Notes: generated by a model not told the origin, from the letters alone. Counted from the first letter of the stretch, positions 25,201 to 36,809 are shown. The stretch is DNA of 64,000 nucleotides from Lycium barbarum (GCF_019175385.1 NC_083348.1:3239001-3303000); one strand, 5' to 3'. A program made the numbers and translations.

Positions 25201-28200
25201 CAAATTCATCACGAAAAGAAACAAATGCAGTTGTTGTTTTGCTTTGTCTTGATCAGCTTATTCCCTAGTATCTTAGAGGCATTCTGCTGTTATTATTAGG
25301 TCATTGGCAGGATTGAATTGGGGAGTAGAAGCTCTCACTATCTTTTAACTAGCTGATCCAGAATATATCAAGCTCAACACATGTATAGCCATGATGACTT
25401 ATGATAGAATTGGATGTCCAGTATTTGAAAAAGAGGACAATTTATAGGCTGAGTCAAGGAGAGTAGTTTCGAAAAGGCATCTGTTTAGAGGTCAAGGGTG
25501 AGTTATCTTTGTGAAGCATCTGCTTGCTGATCCATTCTTACTTCTCCTAATGAACTTGTTGACAGTAAGAGCTATTAGTTTCAACATCCTATTCTTCAGT
25601 AGACTGTTCTGACAAACTTCCTCATTGAAAAGCCACTCCTTCACCACTAGAAAGGGTGGGAAATAGAAAGTTTGTGCACTTCTCAATCATTATTCTGGGG
25701 TTCCTCATGATCAGGACATTCACTTTTATCTTCCATCTTTCCTGGATTTCTGTGGCGTTTTTCTTCTCAACTCCTGACTGGTGAACTTACACACCACACG
25801 AAGTGTGTGTTTGCCCCAAGTCAAGTGTGTAGTGGCAACTGATGTCTGTCATGAATGGAATATAGACAGAAGGGGGCAAAAAAGAACAAAATAAAAATGG
25901 CGGGCAGTCTCAGTTATAGATTTTATGTGGTTTTACTCTCTTCTTCCTTCAGCTATAACTAGATGGTTATAACTGTTTACTTAAGATGTCACTCTAGCCT
26001 TTTGGTGCACTACAGAATCTCAAACAGGTAGATCAAAGAAAGCCCGACCATCAGATCCACTGGCCGGGGCTTCAGTTTGTAACATCTATGCTTCAACTGA
26101 TGTTTGGGTGGATCTCAGGCTTTAAGTTGCATCTTTTCCAGATAGGCTGGAAAATGGAAAATGTAGAGCACTAGAATGGTAGGATGGATTACCAATCAAG
26201 TCCTTGAATCAGAAGTTGGGCTTGCAGAATATATGAGGGGGAGTTGGACGTAGGCTTGTTTCTGTGTCTGCTGGTTCTTAATAATAAGAAATAGAGAGGT
26301 TATTCTTCGAGATATATTTTAGTAGTATTTTAAATGGTAATAATTTGGGGGCTTTCCCAGTTACGATAGTATTATGTGAAGAAACTGGCGAAGCAGATAA
26401 AAAGAGTGCACAAATAAAATATTGCCTCTCATGATATTGACTAGTGTCCATGGATAAAGATTGCATGGAATCTGTCACCCCGATACTACATATTTGAAAA
26501 CAAGAACACAGGTATTTCAACTTTATGGTATATGCTAGCATTTACAATGATGTATTGGCTGTCAAGTGCTCAAAAAAAAGCATTTACCTTTATGAATAGG
26601 GGTTAACATGTTTTAAGAGAATGAAATGATAGATGAAGATGTTACTCATAGGATTAAAACCAGATAGTTGAAACGGAGAAGTGCTACCGGGTTGTTATAT
26701 ATATGATAGAAGGATGCCTTTCATAGTGAAAGGTAAGTTATATAGAATAACTATAAGACTGACAATGTTATATGGTAGCGAATGCTGGGCTGCTAAAGTC
26801 CAACATATCTACAAGATGAGTGTCGCAGAGATGCAGATGCTAAGAAGGATGTGCGGTCATACCAGATTAGAGAAGATTAAAAGATGACTCCATTCGTCAT
26901 AAGGTGCAAGAAGCATGCATTGAGGATAAACTGCGAGAACGTCACTCGAGATGGTTTGGACATGTTCTACGTCGATTTATAGATGGACCAGTCCGTAGGT
27001 GCGAAACTATGGTAAGTGAAGGCATTAAAGGGAAAAGGGGTAGACCTAAAATTACATGGAAGGAAATTGTCTCGAAAGATCTATAAATGCTTGGTATCAA
27101 GGTTATGTTGATTGCTAGAATGTTAAGTCTTAGTATTAGATTGTTCAGTTGTGGATTTTAGAAGAGTTAAGTTTTTAAATTGGATAGTGTGCTAAACTGG
27201 ACAATATCATATGTATTATATTCGACACCGACACATGTGTCTTTTATTCAATTACAATCTTCTAACCTCTCATAGACATAGTTTTAGAATTTCTTTGATC
27301 AATGCAGATTTAGCTAAAGATAGCGGACCATGGGAGAAAAATATCCATATAGGTGATAGCTAGTAGCTACTAGTTGAGGATAGGTTTTAGAATTGTGAAA
27401 GAACTTCTAATATTGTTATTATTTATTATATATATGACTTATTTTTCACTTTCATATTATTTAGTTTGATGATATGAAATGAGCTTAAATGAAAAAGTGG
27501 GGATTCATATAGCTGACCCCAACTTGTTTGGGATTGAGGCATAGTTGTTGTATAGTCCTATAACTATTTTTTCAACCGTCTGACTGATTATCATCTAACA
27601 GTAGAAATTGTTCAAAGAACCTCCTGAAATTGAATGTCTAGCTTGTAAGAATGTTTGTTGCGTTCCACTTTAAAGTGCTTCATTATGCATTTTGCTGGTG
27701 ATATGATTATGATCAGTTTGTCTCGTTCATATATATGGTTTTCCATCTAAGACAAAAATATATAACACTCTTGAATTTGCACTCTATGCATATTCCCAAT
27801 TCAAGCTACCTGCAATAGCATTAGTAACTATGAAGAACAGAGTAAGTTAAAATAAAAGGCAGTCGGGTGCACTAAGCTCTTGCTACACGCAAGGTCCGGG
27901 AAAGGACCGGACCACAAGGGTCTATTGTACCCAGCCTTAGAAATGCAGGGTAAGGCTGCCTACAATGTAAGTATTTCTTTATAATCATATTACCACTAGT
28001 TAATTTTATATATGTATAGACTTAGTTCATGAAGAAGGGAGATAATTTTGCCTACAAAGTAGATTCTCTGTTGAAATTGGCTATTCCTGTTGGTAATATA
28101 TAAGTAATATAATAAGTAACTGGCATTTGATTTCCAAGCGGTCTGAGCTTATAGTGTGTTAACTGTTAAGTGGTTGCGGACCACAAGGCTGTTCCTATTT

Positions 28201-30486
28201 CAAAAGATATTTTAGCATAGGGTTGTATTTCCTCTGCATACAGTCCGAATATGGTAAGCCAATGCTTCTAGTCCGGTTCTTGACTCTTAAATGCCTGAAA
28301 CTTGAGCTTGTTTGTGCAGACAGATATTTAAAAATCATCGGTTGCAAGGATCAAGTGTGAAGTTATCATTAGATTTAGCCTCTTGTCTCTCAACTAACAT
28401 GACCTATTTCTTCCCGATCATTAGGTTTAGGGTTTCTCTAAGAAGATAATTGAATTGAATCAACAGGAGCCAAAAAAGTTGAGAAAATAAGATATAGTCT
28501 AAATCAACCAATTTCTAAGTTTGATCCAGTAGCCCCAGCTTGGTTAGGGTTAGTTTATTACCCTCATAACTGAACTCAAACCTATTATTATGATAACCTC
28601 TTAATCTGTTTTTATTTTAACTTGATGACTCTCTTCATCTTCTTTTCATTTTTCCTTGTACATATCTGCAATAGCAGGAAAAAGAGCTTACCGGATAGAA
28701 CTATGCAATAACAGGAGAAAAAGTGTATTAGATAGAGCTAGGGATGTACATGGACCGGGTTGGTTCGGATTTTTTAAACACCAAACCAAACCAATTGCGT
28801 CGGATTTTTAAATTTATACACCAAACCAAACCAATAAAATTCGGATTTTTCAACCTCGAGTTTTCTCGGGTGTTTTTTTTTTGTAATAGTCTTGATACAA
28901 AACATATAACTTTTACTTTAAATATTTTCTTTAGACCTACTAAGATACAATTATATAATTAAGGTCTTTCTTAAGAAAATAACACAAAATGTGAGAAGAG
29001 TGATGACATTGTATTAAAATATTTAACAAAAGCTAATAAAATCGGTTAAAGTAAATATTGCTAATTAACAAGCCATAAAGAAAATGACCATAAGCTAAAA
29101 ATACTAAGTCATGCTAAAATAAGTACGACTAATAAGTATTAATAACATGACAAAGAAAAAAAACTTAAGTTATGTATTTTCACTCTCTAAATCAATTATG
29201 CAAAACTAAAGAATAGATATCTAGCATTATTGTCATTCCTAGTGGTAAATTGAATTTCTTTTGTTAGCATTAGTGTTGAGTTGGTTTTGGTTTGGACTTT
29301 ATTTGAGTTACTAACATCCATAGGATATAAAACTTATTGATATTTAAAATTCTAAGTTCGAGCTTGAATAATATGATAATAGATAAAAAACTACGAAAAA
29401 ATTTAAGAAATATTTATAAATTACATTATAAATAAATATTTTTATGTATAAAATGTTTTAAAAATTGAATACATGTAATGTCGGGTTGGTTTGGTTCGGT
29501 TTGACTTTTTTTAGTTAAAACCAAACCAAACCAAACCAATTATGGTCGGGTTTTTTTTTTTCCAACACCAAACCAAGTCAAACCAAACCACTAGTCGGGT
29601 TTTTTTCTAGGTTTGACTCAGTTTATCGGTTTGGTGCGGTTTGTCAGTTTACTTTGTACACCCCTAGATAGAGCTAATAGAAAAAGAATTCGAGAAGTGA
29701 AAAAGTATATTCTCAATGACGTTACCATCTGGGCAAGCTTTCAGTTTTTATATCGACCCAGATCCTTTTCAAACATACCTGAAAATGTGTCCTTTAATGT
29801 GATGCTTTGTGAGCTTGCTTGTGTGCTGTGTGCTCATTGGCAGAGTTGAAAAGTGGTGCATTCTGAAATGACTTACTGGTTTCTTTCTCGTCGTTTTTCT
29901 TGCTTTGCTACTTGTGTTTGTCGATGCTAACTCAATCTTTATAGTGGAAGTGACAATTAATCTCATAATGCTTTATCTTCATGAGTTTGAAAACAGATTG
30001 TTCCTTCTTGGCTTGGACAAATACGGGAAAGGCGATTGGCGAAGTATTTCCCGAAATTTTGTTGTGACACGTACTCCTACACAAGTGGCCAGCCATGCTC
30101 AAAAATACTTTATACGCTTAAACTCTATGAATAGAGACAGGAGACGATCAAGCATACATGACATCACCAGTGTCAACACTGGAGAAGTTTCAGTGCCTCA
30201 AGGTCCAATTACTGGCCAAACAAATGGTTCTTCTGCAGGAAGTTCTTCTAGCAAACCGAGCAAACAACCAACTCCGGCACCAGCTGCTCCCCCTGGTGTT
30301 AGCATATACGGAGCAACTAGCATTGGACAACCAATAGGAGGGGCCTTTGTTTCTGCAGTTGGCACACCAGTGAATCTTCCACCGCCAACACATATGGCAT
30401 ATGGTGTCCGGCCTCCAATGCCTGGAGCAGTTGTTCCTGGTGCTCCAATGACCTATCCAATGCCACATATGTCTATGCATAGGTAG
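16237..30486 (+). CDS. DIVARICATA/SRM1-type R1-R2 MYB transcription factor
   Basis: Two coding exons, 16237-16616 and 29997-30486, joined AG|A across a GT-AG intron of 13,380 bases. The product has 289 residues. Residues about 10-60 form the first SANT/MYB repeat ([20 protein letters not shown] ... [14 protein letters not shown]). A Ser- and Gly-rich linker follows. The second repeat starts [20 protein letters not shown], is split by the intron after its first tryptophan, and contains the diagnostic SHAQKYF motif, followed by [13 protein letters not shown]. The C-terminal half is rich in Pro, Gly, Ala and Thr, as in this family. Members are nuclear DNA-binding proteins of the I-box/GATA class involved in floral asymmetry, sugar, ABA and stress responses; which role applies here cannot be read from sequence. 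Residue 36 is Trp where relatives usually have Arg (DRWEKI to DWWEKI). The reading frame before 29997 is intron. Confidence 0.93.
17649..17798 (+). mobile_element. tRNA-derived SINE
   Basis: 150 bases flanked by CAACCTTGCGAT (17637-17648) and CAACCTTGTGAT (17799-17810), an 11/12 target duplication. The interior has a tRNA-like head with a B-box-like GGTTCTAGT at 17701, and the tail is A-rich (GACAAAGAAAAATATA). It lies in the MYB intron. Confidence 0.65.
18673..18696. repeat. poly(C) tract, 24 bases
   Basis: An uninterrupted C run followed shortly by a T/A-rich run. It lies in the MYB intron. Confidence 0.95.
19232..19691 (+). mobile_element. 5'-truncated RTE-type LINE (family A)
   Basis: 460 bases with perfect 16-base duplications TTGAGGTTTTGTGGTG at 19216-19231 and 19692-19707. 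It starts within the last coding stretch of the RTE polymerase ([16 protein letters not shown], frameshifted). It runs through the 3' untranslated region with the GGTAGGGGTAAGATTTGCGT landmark and ends in (TTG)n. It belongs to the same family as 21607-22866, and the 3' tail recurs at 58763 and 61297. It lies in the MYB intron. Confidence 0.88.
20529..20822 (+). mobile_element. complete TRIM (miniature LTR retrotransposon)
   Basis: A 294-base element. Left repeat 20529-20611 begins TGTTAAAGACATAATTAAAT; right repeat 20727-20822 is the same sequence with substitutions and a 12-base insertion. Both end ...GAGATGGTCACACACTT. Directly after the left repeat is a primer-binding-site-like TGACATTAGAGCAGAC (compare TGGTATCAGAGC, complementary to initiator tRNA-Met). 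Perfect CTTAT target duplications lie at 20524-20528 and 20823-20827. There is no coding region. It lies in the MYB intron. Confidence 0.85.
21300..23345 (+). mobile_element. L1-type LINE fragment, split by an RTE insertion
   Basis: Left part 21300-21606 and right part 22881-23345 rejoin into one L1 polymerase end: WDLRF.REFQ-like and VFSVKSFYE, then [16 protein letters not shown], then after the insertion [38 protein letters not shown] and [14 protein letters not shown]. This is the zinc-binding domain downstream of the reverse transcriptase. Stops and frameshifts are present. The end near 23345 has only a weak A-rich tail. Confidence 0.8.
21607..22866 (+). mobile_element. 5'-truncated RTE-type LINE (family A) inserted in the L1
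   Basis: 1,260 bases bounded by perfect 14-base duplications AAAATCTTAGAAGG at 21593-21606 and 22867-22880. It encodes, with frameshifts, the second half of an RTE reverse transcriptase: the catalytic block [12 protein letters not shown] (21706-21741), FKYLGSII, then [36 protein letters not shown] and [13 protein letters not shown]. The 3' untranslated region carries GGTAGAGGTAAGGTCTGCGT and ends in TGTTGT. Early stops make it inactive. Confidence 0.92.
23835..23990 (+). mobile_element. possible SINE remnant
   Basis: Wording such as CCACTTAAATCCCGTGTTAT and a B-box-like AGGATTAAAATCC near 23940 resembles a tRNA-related repeat I associate with Solanaceae. Ends and target duplication are not clear. 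Confidence 0.3.
24001..24530. repeat. G-rich low-complexity transposon remnants
   Basis: Two runs (24001-24130 and 24355-24480) start with GGGATGTAAATGGG or GATGGCAATGGGGCAGGG and are built from GGGGCAGG-like words. This is a known composition of small plant DNA elements. The open frame across the second run is an artefact of composition. Ends are not defined. Confidence 0.4.
24932..25062 (+). mobile_element. SINE, 5'-truncated
   Basis: 131 bases between perfect 14-base duplications AGATTCAACTATCT at 24918-24931 and 25063-25076. The interior has GACACAGGAGCGGGGTTTACC and CACCCAAAGGGTAGCGGCTG landmarks and ends TTGTCATCGAAAAGAAT. It is probably related to 17649-17798 through the GGTTTACC word. 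It lies in the MYB intron. Confidence 0.75.
25077..26630. other. MYB intron, nothing recognised
   Basis: Unique-looking AT-rich intron sequence. I found no motif, repeat end or exon. Confidence 0.45.
26635..27553 (+). mobile_element. 5'-truncated RTE-type LINE (family B)
   Basis: Frameshifted RTE polymerase end: [48 protein letters not shown], then [20 protein letters not shown] and [18 protein letters not shown] (to 27086). The 3' region ends with GCTGACCCCAACTTGTTTGG and GTTGTTGT at about 27551. It is clearly a different family from 21607-22866 in both coding and tail sequence. No target duplication was identified. Confidence 0.85.
27866..27970 (-). mobile_element. Au-type SINE fragment with fold-back end
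   Basis: Plus strand GTGCACTAAGCTCTTGCTAC and GGACCGGACCACAAGGGTCT are the reverse complement of the 3' half of the plant Au SINE. After CAGCCTTA the sequence turns back on itself: ATTGTACCCAGCCTTA (27924-27939) and TAAGGCTGCCTACAAT (27951-27966) pair at 14 of 16 positions across an 11-base loop. The tRNA-like head is missing. Confidence 0.75.
28741..29664. mobile_element. non-autonomous DNA transposon with ACCAAACCAA-rich ends
   Basis: About 924 bases flanked by the 12-base direct repeat TAGATAGAGCTA (28729-28740 and 29665-29676). Ends are inverted: GGGATGTACA on the left, TGTACACCCC on the right. Next to each end are runs of AACCAAACC and GGTTTGG words of opposite sense that can pair. The centre is AT-rich and non-coding. 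The class (hAT or MULE) is uncertain because the TIR may overlap the flanking repeat. It lies in the MYB intron, about 330 bases before exon 2. Confidence 0.7.
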
Positions 30487-30640
30487 TACAATTGTTTAGT
30501 TATGAAATTGTACAAAGTAAGATCGTAGAGGCTTCTGCTTGTTCAGGCTTAATGTACCAATCTTCTGACTTAGCAGTATTAATATCTTTGTGATATCGCA
30601 TAAATTTGACTTTCATTGTCAATTTATCTTATAGATCCAA

Positions 30641-30646
30641 AATAAA
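30641..30646 (+). terminator. polyadenylation signal candidate of the MYB gene
   Basis: AATAAA, 155 bases after the MYB stop codon, at a suitable distance for a short 3'UTR. The real cleavage site is not known. Confidence 0.4.
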
Positions 30647-31300
30647 GCATTGGGCAAGACTTCATGTATCTACGTATGTGATGTAGAAGCACCAAGATAT
30701 AGGGCAAGTAACCTTCTTGCTTTAGGTATGTAGGAATCTTCTCATGAAGTGAAACACTATTTGAGAATTAAAATTTTAAATGTATTCTGAAGCAGAATTG
30801 TAAGCTACGTTTGCTTCCATTTACAAGTTGAAACTAGTATTGAAATGCCGACATTGAGATCGTGTCAAGCCCAAAACAGACGATGATGAAGGTGCGATAT
30901 TTACGACTATAGGTTTATTGACCACCACTTTACAAGATTTCTGCAACCAAACAAACCCCCCCCCCCCCCCCTCCCCCCCCCCCCCCGCCCCCTCTTTTCC
31001 CCTGCCGGGTTTGTTATAAGTGAGATAAAAAAAGGAGTGGAAGTGTCACTCACCCCTAACCAAAAAAGGACCGCTACTTAAGTTCAATCTAGTACTTAAA
31101 CACATTATTTAGTGTTTAGCCGCAGTTAAAAAAGGGAGAGAAGCAGTTTCTTCACTTCCTCGATTAGCTTTTAGTTCCAGATTTCGGGATATTGTCAAAC
31201 ATTGTGTGCTAAAGTTTGATTTTTTCAATTTAAAACTACTGCACATTATGTCCTTAAGTTATGTTTTTTCTGTTCAAAACTGTAGGACATTGTGTCTTTA
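30647..31300. repeat. intergenic with long C-rich tract
   Basis: Contains a C run from 30956 to about 31003 broken only by a T and a G. Further on are loosely repeated phrases around 31190-31300 (ACATTGTGT, CACATTATGT, GACATTGTGT) that may be a decayed tandem repeat. No gene seen. Confidence 0.5.
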
Positions 31301-31514
31301 TGTTAAAATCGAGACAAGGATGAGAATTTAGAGAGACAATAATAATTGGAGAATTCGTTCTACTTTGTATTCATCATAGTGACCTCCTTATGTGGAAGTA
31401 AGGTCTTCCTTTTTCTAGACTAATAAGGTAATTCTATTCTAATAGGACTACACATCCTACCCATAATTACAATTTCACCATAATAAAATTAAATTAAACT
31501 AGAATAGGGTTTCA
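31301..31514 (-). repeat. 3' LTR of the copia element
   Basis: On the minus strand it starts TGAAACCCTATTCTAG next to the polypurine tract and ends ...CTCGATTTTAACA, giving TG...CA ends and 214 bases. The left boundary is chosen from the copia-like ending GATTTTAACA. Confidence 0.6.
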
Positions 31515-31532
31515 TTCCCCTCCCCCCCAAAC

Positions 31533-31549
31533 GGGGGGGGGGGGGGGGG
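31533..31549. repeat. poly(G) tract, 17 bases
   Basis: Lies beside the copia polypurine tract and probably expanded from it. Confidence 0.9.
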
Positions 31550-34543
31550 TCTCCAATTCCCAACTTGCTAATTAAATATTGATGGCGCGATTTGCCCAAA
31601 GCCTTTGTAAACACATAGGCCAATTGCTCACTAGTTGACACATGACTGGGAAGTATTATACCGGATTGGAGTGCATCCCGGACATAGTTACAGTCGACTT
31701 CAATGTGTTTAGTCTGTTCATGAAGCACCAAATTTCGTGCAATATACAATGCTACTTGACTATCACAATATATTTTCCCTTGAGATTTATGTTCAATGCT
31801 CAAACTATGCAAAATTCTCTGTAACCATTTCAATCCACAGACTGTCATTGCCATTGATCGGTATTCCGTCTCTGCTGACGAGCAAGAGACAATGCGCTGC
31901 TTCTTGGTTTTCCATGATCCGGGTGAACTCTCGAGGCAGATAACTGGTAAGTGATTTTCGAGTCAACGGACATTTGACTCAGTCCGAATCACACCATCTG
32001 TACCACTAGAGATCACAATCATTTTTCATCACAATGCCTTGTCCTGGGTTCTTCTTCAAGTAGCGCACCACACGGAGAACCGCATTCCAGTGTGCTTTTT
32101 TCGGTTGCTACATGAATTGGGACAAAACAAGCACACAATCCGACAACTCGGGTCGCATAAAATTGACAATCTACCGACCAGATGTCGGTATGGTTCCGGA
32201 TCACCCAAGTTGGCTCCTTTGGCCAACGCCAAACTGTAATTCTGTTCCATGGAAGTTTTGATTAGTTTAGCTCAAAGAAATATAGACTCAAGAGATTATA
32301 TCCAAGGCATATTTCCATCGATAGAGAAATAACCCAGTTGGTCCACGTGCAATTTCAACTCCCAGAAAATACTTTAGAGGGTTCAAATCCTTCATGTGAA
32401 AGCATGTACGGAGATAGTCTTTAAATTGTTCAATGACACTATGGTCGTTTTCGGAGATAATCAAGTCATCCACATAGACTAAGACGTTAAGTTGCGTACT
32501 TCCACGGTGCATCGTGAAGAGCGAATAATCCGAGTATGACTGTTTGAACCCATATTTCATCAAAGCACTTGACAATTTCCCAAACCAGTACCATGGGGCT
32601 TGCTGCAAACAATACAAAGATTTTTGGAGTCGACATACTTGGCCGGGACTAGAAACACGAAATCCAGTGGCAATTTCATATAAACTTCCTCTGTAAGGTC
32701 ACCGTGCAAGAAGACATTATGAACATCCATCTTATGCAACTCCCAATTTCGCGCAGCCGCAACTGCCAGGAGGGTCCGAACGGTTACTACCTTAGCAATT
32801 GGAGCAAAAGTTTCATTGTAATCAATTTCTTCCTCCCGTTTATTCTCGAAAATGACCAACCGAGCTTTATAACGCTCGATTGTGCCGTCACAGTTGTACC
32901 TGATCTTGTACACCCAACGATATCCGAGAGCTTTCTTATCCGGTGGCAATGTTTTTAATGTCCACGTTCCATTGTTCTCCAATACTTGAACCTCTTGCTG
33001 CATGGCTTTTCTCCAATGTTCCTTTTTCATTGCCTCCAAAAGGTTTTTGGTTCGGTTCCTGTGGTGATTGCTGCAATGAAGCTTTGGTGTTGCGAGGAAA
33101 AATTATTACAAGTTATATCTTGAGCTAAAGGGTAAGACTCACCTAAGGGTTGCTGAGGATCGGGGCAGACCCGTGGACTTTCTTTCCGGAATGTTTCAGT
33201 GACGTAATCGTGCAACCGAATTGATTCATGCTTTTGACGTTTACCCCGACCCATTGTTCTTCCGGTGGCACTTCGTTGGCATGGACACCTTCCGTCTATA
33301 CTTTCTCCACGTTTTCTCTATCCGGACCGGCATCTGTCCAGTCTAATTCTGGATGATCCGTAGGTTCGGTATCCGGTGTCCGTACTTTATCCATCTGAGT
33401 TTTGTTCGTAGCTACATTGTCAGTCTGGTCTTCTTCGAAGTTGTGTTGGTTTCTTTCTCCCCCCGTTTCGTCCGAAATTACTTCTGTGTTGTCGATCAAG
33501 TTATCTGATCCTACTACAAAGGGAACTTAGTCTCATAGATGTTGACACCTAATTTTTGCCCCCGAATAATTTTATTTGATTATTTGGAGTTCTTGAATCA
33601 CAAACGAAGTGAAATATATCCTTTTTATAAGTAAAAATGGTTTACAAAATTATTTCGATGGAATTTCGCCATTTCATTTGGTAAAATAGCATCCATTATA
33701 CCATCATGCTGTATATTGGGTATATATTAAGCATTTCCTACTTATTTATCAAGATTTTAATTCGAAATGGTGAAAAATAATTATTAAATTAATTGTTTAA
33801 AGCTACTTATGGTTGATTGATAAATATTTTACTCCGTTAAGACAAGAAATTTGAAAAATTAAATAAACAATCAATTACATCTCAATTTTACAGTTTCTTT
33901 TTTGACGCTAATTGCAATTACTTTCAAAATCCTAAAATTGAAATGCTAATTTGTTTTATGCTAATTGAGGTCATAATTGCGAAACTAGTTTAAGTTTTAA
34001 GCTTGCATTAATAGCCACATTTTTGGCAAAATTAGCCTTTCATTACATATACACATATGTGAAAAGGAATTTTGGGCCTACCCCTTCATTTTTTGGCCAG
34101 GCCTCGTCTGAGATGGAGTGACCCGGCCCAACACCGTCTATACACACAACGCATACATATCATTTTCATATGTTGAGCAGTTGAAAGCGGCAAACCCTAA
34201 TGAACTCCGCCTGCGTACTATCTCTGCATTTTTGCCAAATATGTGAAGGAGCAGTGTACATCTCACATTTCTCAGTGTTGCTCGTCTGTTTTGGGCAAGA
34301 AAAACTAATGCTCTTGCCCTCTCTCCTCATGCCACCATTGGACAACCTCAAAGGTGAGGTTTCCCCTCTTTCTATTTGTTTTTCTGTATTATTCTTAATA
34401 GTTCTTATCTTATTGATTTTCAAATACTCGAATTTGATTGGTTTGCTGTGAATTGGTGGGATTCGCCCCCCTCCCCCCTTCCTTCCCCCCACATTCACTT
34501 GTCCCACATCAGTTTGAGTATGAAATCCTAGGATTTGGGGTTC

Positions 34544-34550
34544 TATATAA
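34544..34550 (+). promoter_or_regulatory. TATA box candidate of the giant LTR
   Basis: TATATAA in TTCTATATAAACAAACCC, about 1 kb into the LTR, followed by leader-like sequence. A good position for the U3/R boundary of a plant LTR. Confidence 0.4.
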
Positions 34551-36807
34551 ACAAACCCTAATCCCACATTATAGAGAGACGAAAATACTAGCATCTTTTA
34601 GCAAAAAACCATTTCAAGGTTTTTATACTAAATTAGTGAGTATACCTAGGGTTTTTGTTCGCCCGAAGCCCTCTCTTGTTCAAATTTGGTCTTGCGTTTT
34701 TGAAATCCTTTGATTTCTTTTAGTTTTGCATGGTTGTGAAGCGTGGAGGAGATAAAAAGGCTCCACACCATTCTCAACAAGGGCTGCCACTACAAAACGT
34801 AAACTTTCCTCTTCTCTTTAGTTATTAGTTTTATTTGATCAATTTATTTGATTGCCTAGCCATCTGTTTGTCTGCTTGTTTATCTATTTTATCCTAGTTT
34901 GTTTAAGTGTGAATTATTGTTTAAGTGTCTTCTAGTTATGTAATTGTTTTGTTTAGTTCTATTAGTGGTAGATTAGATAGATGTTAATGATAATCTGCCT
35001 AGTTGTTTGAGTTTAATTGTTTGGTTAAGTATACTCAGTGACTATTCAACTGTATGATGTTCATATTGAATCATCATGTAAGAATATGTTGAATAACTGG
35101 TTTAACCTTGCTTAAGAATAATATGCTTCCTTTTAAAACCAAATCTGGTCTTATATGTTCACAAATCAGAGAAAACTTGAACTAGATGAACTAGATGGTC
35201 TTATATGTTCACACAAAAAATGAAACCTGATTTTAGCCTGATCTGTAAACTCATGGTGTTTTAGTGGTTTGGAGCTGTCTTGAGACCTGCACATGTGAAA
35301 ATCTGCCTATCTCATTATTAGGCTTGAGTCAACATGTCTTACCTAGTCTAATGTAAAATGAATATGAAAAAATCTCGGGATAATTTAAGTGTGTGGAATG
35401 ATGAACCTTAAGTCCTGAGTTTAAGTTCTTATTTGCCTCAAATTAATCAAAATGAGTACCTATTGGATATGACTAAGCTATTGATTACCTGCTCAAGCAT
35501 GGGTCCAAACTGCATATGTATGCCAGAACTGGTTCATTGGAGTTCTTCATGTTTTTGTATGTCTAGTTATAATGAGTGCATGATTCATGTGTGATTTGTC
35601 ACCAACTATGTTCAGGGTTTTGATCATCATATGTGTTTTATGGTAAAATTTTTGTCTATGAGTGTTTAGAACCACTTGTTGACCTTAATGAGTACACATA
35701 TGTCCACCATGCTAAAGGAAATGATTAAAAAACCTGCAACTTATTGTTATGTCTGTTTTGAGTGAAACTAATAGTTTGAAAGGGCTAAGAACCCGAAAGA
35801 GTAAAATTATTGGCTTTCTCTAATAGATGTTGAACTGATAAGGTTAATTTAAGGTACAAAATGGAATTGCTGTGATCACCTAAGTAAAGAGAGCTTATGA
35901 GGTTAGTCCTTGAACTATGGTAAGGTAAAGGGTGACTATTCTAGGGCTAGGGAGAAGTTAGGAAAGGCTTTGAGTTCTTTTACTCAGCCTAGTACTACTG
36001 ATCCTAAGCTGCTAGGGGTTCCCCTTTGTTGAATCACAATTTCATAGGACCTTTTCAGGTTTCATTAAGTATAAGAGAGGAAAACCATGTGAGTTTACAT
36101 GATCATCTCCCTTTTCCCCCCTTTCTTCGGGTGATTTTTTTTTCTGACACTAATGGTACGATAATGATTTAGTCTTGAAAAGCAAAATAGTCACTTTGGT
36201 GGTGCATGTTCTTTGTCGTTGCCTGTTCAGTCTTCTTAAGACCTGGAAGCCCCTAAAATCAGTATTCTCTATTGGTTAAATGTTATGCCTGAAAACCAGC
36301 ATTTAAAATGTATATCAAAATATTGACATGACTTGTAGAGTTTGTGTTCTTTTCCCCTTTTAAAATGAGTAAATCTGGGTGATGTGTATTCAGTCCCTTT
36401 TGTGCACTCAAAGAAATGATAGTTTGGAGAAATGAATGTGTGAGGTATATCAGTCTATGTTATCTCTCTATATGTGTATATTTGAGGTATTGAGACTGGT
36501 TTAAGATGAATATCCATTACTGCATGCTTAAATTTTCTTTCTTTCTTTCTTTCTTTTTTCCTTCTCATCTGGTATTGATTATGGCAAGATATACATCAGG
36601 TATACGGAATATATATACTCTATATATATACCCCATTATATATTGGGTTGAATATTTTGTGTATCCATAGTATATCATGTTGTTGCTTATAACTGGAACC
36701 ACTATTAGACAAATTGGGCCTATCCCTTTAGTGTCATTCCTATAAGAGTAAGCCTTTGTCTGGTTCTACTAACTACTGATGTCCTCTTGGGCCTACTGTG
36801 TTTCTTA

Positions 36808-36809
<2 letters not shown>

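Larger units (their letters stand above)
31301..33539 (-). mobile_element. Ty1/copia retrotransposon, 5'-truncated
   Basis: Minus-strand remains in order from 33499 down: a degenerate linker, then reverse transcriptase ([19 protein letters not shown] near 33015; LVYVDDLIISENDHS with the catalytic YVDD at about 32480), then the C-terminal RNase H region (KLWLQRILHSL-like, IYCDSQVALYIARN, HIEVDCNYVRDAL; 31489-31854). Frame breaks split these. A purine-rich tract (GGGGGGGAGGGGAA, read on minus) directly precedes the 3' LTR. Gag and integrase are missing: the element stops at 33539, exactly where the giant LTR starts. Confidence 0.88.

Noticed and set aside
29905..29996. Upstream part of the open frame leading into MYB exon 2
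   Set aside because: Lies before the AAACAG acceptor; joining exon 1 at 29997 restores the conserved [19 protein letters not shown] sequence, so these bases are intron.
34166..34594. 142-codon minus-strand frame
   Set aside because: Low-complexity Gly-rich and Lys-rich content overlapping the LTR promoter; no homology recognised.
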